Assembly: GCF_040545925.1 (NCBI RefSeq)
Contig: NZ_JBEPMX010000001.1
Span: 124,001 to 188,000 of the forward strand
DNA: 64,000 nt
From: Alkalibacillus flavidus
Lineage (GTDB): Bacteria > Bacillota > Bacilli > Bacillales > Alkalibacillaceae
Reading direction: 5' to 3'
Shown: in pieces, positions 61,771 to 64,000 of the stretch
Layout of the letters: each line of letters starts with the position of its first letter
How positions within the stretch are numbered: the stretch's first letter is position 1
The notes under the pieces: generated by a model
What the model was told of the DNA's origin: nothing
Databases searched by the model: none
What the model saw: the letters and a program-made list of their open reading frames with translations, nothing else
Translations under genes and position numbers: made by a program

Positions 61771-62790
61771 ATGGGATTTTTCCAAAAATTAAAAGATAAA
61801 GTAAATAAACAAACAGAAGAAGTCACCGAAAAATTTAAAGACGGCATGTCCAAAACACGCGACTCGTTTACGTCGAAAGTGAATGATCTCGTCGCGCGGT
61901 ACCGTCAAGTTGACGAAGAGTTTTTTGAGGAATTAGAAGAAATTCTTATTTCAGCTGACGTCGGTGTGAACACTGTAATGGAATTAATTGAAGAGTTAGA
62001 AATGGAAGTGAAACGTCGTAATATTAAAGATACGGAACAAGTGAAAGAAGTCATTTCTGAAAAGCTAGTCGAGATTTATTATGATGGTGCCGATGAATCA
62101 TTGCAGACCCTCAATATGCAAGAAGACGATTTAACCGTGATGCTTATCGTTGGTGTCAATGGCGTGGGTAAAACGACGACGATTGGTAAATTAGCTTATC
62201 AATTACAACAAGAAGGAAAGTCGGTCGTCTTAGCAGCAGGTGATACATTCCGTGCCGGTGCGATCGATCAATTGGACATTTGGGGTGAACGCGCTGGCGT
62301 TGACGTGATTAAACATAGTGAAGGCGCGGATCCAGCGGCCGTGATTTATGATGGGATTCAAGCTGCTAAATCACGCGGTGCTGATGTACTTTTATGCGAT
62401 ACAGCAGGACGTCTACAAAACAAAGTCAACTTGATGAAAGAGTTATCGAAAGTACACAAAGTAATCGAGCGTGAAATTCCTGATGCACCGCACGAAACGT
62501 TACTCGTGTTAGACGCGACAACAGGACAAAACGCGCTAAGCCAAGCGAAAACATTTAAAGAAGCAACCGATGTGTCAGGTATCGTATTAACGAAATTAGA
62601 CGGTACCGCGCGTGGTGGTATCGTGATTGCGATACGCAATGAATTGAATATTCCGGTTAAATATGTTGGGCTCGGTGAAAACATCACAGATTTACAACCA
62701 TTTGATCCGCATCAATTTGTTTACGGATTATTCGGCGATTTAATGACACGTGTTGAAACAGAAGAAGATGACGATCATAATAATGGCTGA
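61771..62790 (+). CDS. ftsY: Signal recognition particle receptor FtsY
   Basis: SRP receptor GTPase that delivers ribosome-nascent-chain complexes to the translocon. The 339-residue product has an N-terminal amphipathic helix (MGFFQKLKDKV), the N helical domain, and the G domain with G1 GVNGVGKTTTIGK (128-140), DTFRAGAIDQL, DTAGRL and LTKLDGTARGG. A long acidic A domain is lacking, as usual in Bacillus. ATG 61771 follows AAAGGAAG. Confidence 0.97.
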   Translation: MGFFQKLKDKVNKQTEEVTEKFKDGMSKTRDSFTSKVNDLVARYRQVDEEFFEELEEILISADVGVNTVMELIEELEMEVKRRNIKDTEQVKEVISEKLVEIYYDGADESLQTLNMQEDDLTVMLIVGVNGVGKTTTIGKLAYQLQQEGKSVVLAAGDTFRAGAIDQLDIWGERAGVDVIKHSEGADPAAVIYDGIQAAKSRGADVLLCDTAGRLQNKVNLMKELSKVHKVIEREIPDAPHETLLVLDATTGQNALSQAKTFKEATDVSGIVLTKLDGTARGGIVIAIRNELNIPVKYVGLGENITDLQPFDPHQFVYGLFGDLMTRVETEEDDDHNNG

Positions 62791-62801
62791 GGAGTGCCCG
62801 C

Positions 62802-63128
62802 ATGTTAGAAAAAACGACACGAATGAATTATTTATTTGATTTTTACCAGAAGCTCCTAACCGATAAACAGCGCAGTTACATGGAGTTATATTATTTAGAA
62901 GATTATTCTCTAGGTGAGATTTCTGAAACTTATGATGTTAGTAGACAAGCTGTTTATGATAATATTAGACGTACGGAAGCGATGCTTGAAGAGTATGAGT
63001 CGCAACTCGGCTTGTATCGATATTTCGAAGAGCGACATGATCTCATTCGTCAGATGAAACAGAAGCTAGCAGACAATGAATTGGATGAGGTTCGTGCGTT
63101 ATTAGAACAATTGGAAAACCTAGATTAG
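62802..63128 (+). CDS. ylxM: UPF0122 DNA-binding protein YlxM
   Basis: 108-residue helix-turn-helix protein (LTDKQRSYMELYYLEDYSLGEISETYDVSRQAVYDNIRR, seen in segments) resembling sigma region 4. In streptococci and B. subtilis YlxM modulates the SRP pathway. It always lies between ftsY and ffh, as here. ATG 62802 follows TGAGGAGTGC. Confidence 0.93.
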   Translation: MLEKTTRMNYLFDFYQKLLTDKQRSYMELYYLEDYSLGEISETYDVSRQAVYDNIRRTEAMLEEYESQLGLYRYFEERHDLIRQMKQKLADNELDEVRALLEQLENLD

Positions 63129-63142
63129 GGGGGATCAGCCAT

Positions 63143-64000
63143 ATGGCATTCGAAGGATTATCCGAACGCCTGCAAGACACGATGAAAAAGATTACCGGTA
63201 AAGGTAAAGTGAGCGAAGCAGACGTCAAAGAAATGACCCGCGAAGTCCGTTTAGCTTTGTTGGAAGCGGACGTTAACTATAAAGTGGTGAAAGATTTAAT
63301 TAAACGCATTAAAGAACGTGCGGTTGGCCAAGAAGTAATGGAGAGTTTAACACCTGGCCAACAGGTGATTAAAGTTGTCCGTGATGAATTAACAGAACTC
63401 ATGGGTGGCGAACAAAGTAAAATCGCGGTAGCCAACAAACCGCCAACTGTCATTATGATGGTCGGTTTACAAGGTGCCGGTAAGACGACAACGACGGGTA
63501 AATTAGCCAATCATTTACGCAAAAATTTCAACCGCAGTCCATTACTCGTCGCAGCAGACGTCTATCGTCCAGCCGCTGTCGATCAGCTTGAAACATTAGG
63601 TGAACAACTCGATTTACCCGTTTATTCAAAAGGAACAGAAGCAAACCCTGTCGACATTGCGAACGAAGCGATTGAAAAGGCGAAAGCTGAACATCATGAC
63701 TATGTCTTAATTGATACAGCCGGTCGTTTGCATGTGGATGAAGATTTAATGGATGAGTTACAACAAGTTAAGACGAATACTCAACCCGATGAAATCTTCC
63801 TCGTCGTCGATTCGATGACAGGTCAAGATGCCGTAAACGTGGCCGAAAGTTTCGATGATCAACTCGATATTAGTGGTGTTGTCTTAACGAAACTTGATGG
63901 TGATACGCGCGGTGGTGCTGCATTATCTATTCGTTCCGTGACAGGGAAACCGATTAAATTCGCTGGTATGGGGGAGAAGCTAGACCAATTAGAGCCATTC
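63143..64000 (+). CDS. ffh: Signal recognition particle protein Ffh, 3' truncated
   Basis: SRP54 GTPase that binds signal sequences and 4.5S/6S RNA. The frame is open from ATG 63143 (after TAGGGGGGATC) to the end of the window, giving 286 residues: the N domain (ALLEADVN) and the G domain with G1 GLQGAGKTTTTGK (108-120), DVYRPAAVDQL, DTAGRLHVDE and LTKLDGDTRGGAALS. The methionine-rich M domain lies beyond the window. Confidence 0.97.
   Translation, partial: MAFEGLSERLQDTMKKITGKGKVSEADVKEMTREVRLALLEADVNYKVVKDLIKRIKERAVGQEVMESLTPGQQVIKVVRDELTELMGGEQSKIAVANKPPTVIMMVGLQGAGKTTTTGKLANHLRKNFNRSPLLVAADVYRPAAVDQLETLGEQLDLPVYSKGTEANPVDIANEAIEKAKAEHHDYVLIDTAGRLHVDEDLMDELQQVKTNTQPDEIFLVVDSMTGQDAVNVAESFDDQLDISGVVLTKLDGDTRGGAALSIRSVTGKPIKFAGMGEKLDQLEPF

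Noticed and set aside
1..64000. CRISPR array, prophage, tRNA or rRNA genes
   Set aside because: No regularly spaced direct repeats, integrase or phage genes, or tRNA/rRNA signatures were seen by eye in any intergenic gap.

Overview
This window is a housekeeping chromosome segment of a low-to-mid G+C, endospore-forming member of the Bacillaceae. The organism call rests on the sporulation genes spoIIGA, sigE, sigG and spoVM, a SpoVE-like SEDS protein, PyrR-controlled pyrimidine genes, a T-box before ileS, and a gene order that follows Bacillus subtilis from mraY to ffh. Many proteins are rich in Asp and Glu, which suggests but does not prove a moderately halophilic or alkaliphilic genus. I cannot name the genus. 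No rRNA, tRNA, prophage, insertion sequence with a transposase, or CRISPR array was seen.

Layout. Bases 1-6850 hold the end of the division/cell-wall (dcw) cluster: mraY (5' truncated), murD, spoVE, divIB, ftsA, ftsZ. murG and murB, which lie between spoVE and divIB in B. subtilis, are absent here. Bases 6983-9494 hold the mother-cell/forespore sigma switch: spoIIGA, sigE, sigG. Bases 9629-13606 are the ylm/sepF/divIVA division group. Bases 13625-16707 are a T-box-controlled ileS, followed by a Bacillaceae-type structured repeat, lspA and rluD. Bases 18451-30085 are the complete de novo pyrimidine operon (pyrR-P-B-C-AA-AB-K-D-F-E) with two PyrR attenuators. Bases 30189-45320 run rqcH (reverse), yicC-type yloC, remA, gmk, rpoZ, coaBC, priA, fmt, rsmB, prpC, prkC, rsgA, rpe, thiN and spoVM. 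Bases 45380-49128 hold rpmB (reverse), the Asp23-family gene, fakA and an added purine-type permease (reverse). Bases 49310-56536 hold sdaAB-sdaAA, recG and the FapR-controlled phospholipid/fatty-acid genes fapR-plsX-fabD-fabG-acpP. Bases 56601-64000 hold rnc, a much larger version of the structured repeat, a DUF1128 gene (reverse), smc, ftsY, ylxM and ffh (3' truncated).

How the genes work together. Septum assembly (ftsA, ftsZ, sepF, ylmG, divIVA, divIB) lies beside peptidoglycan precursor and polymerisation genes and the sporulation sigma factors that act after the asymmetric septum. The Ser/Thr phosphatase-kinase pair prpC-prkC lies next to the ribosome-assembly GTPase rsgA. The fap regulon joins phospholipid and fatty-acid supply. 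rnc, ftsY, ylxM and ffh form an RNA-processing and protein-targeting block with the chromosome organiser smc.

The parts most worth a second look are non-coding. (1) A pair of mutually exclusive hairpins between murD and spoVE sits just downstream of a SigE-like promoter. (2) A three-state attenuator-like leader with a possible 15-residue leader peptide lies between rpoZ and coaBC. (3) A 311-bp element between rnc and smc shares its frame with a 111-bp repeat after ileS but carries three extra segments, at least two of them clearly foldable. (4) A hairpin sequesters the sigG ribosome-binding site.
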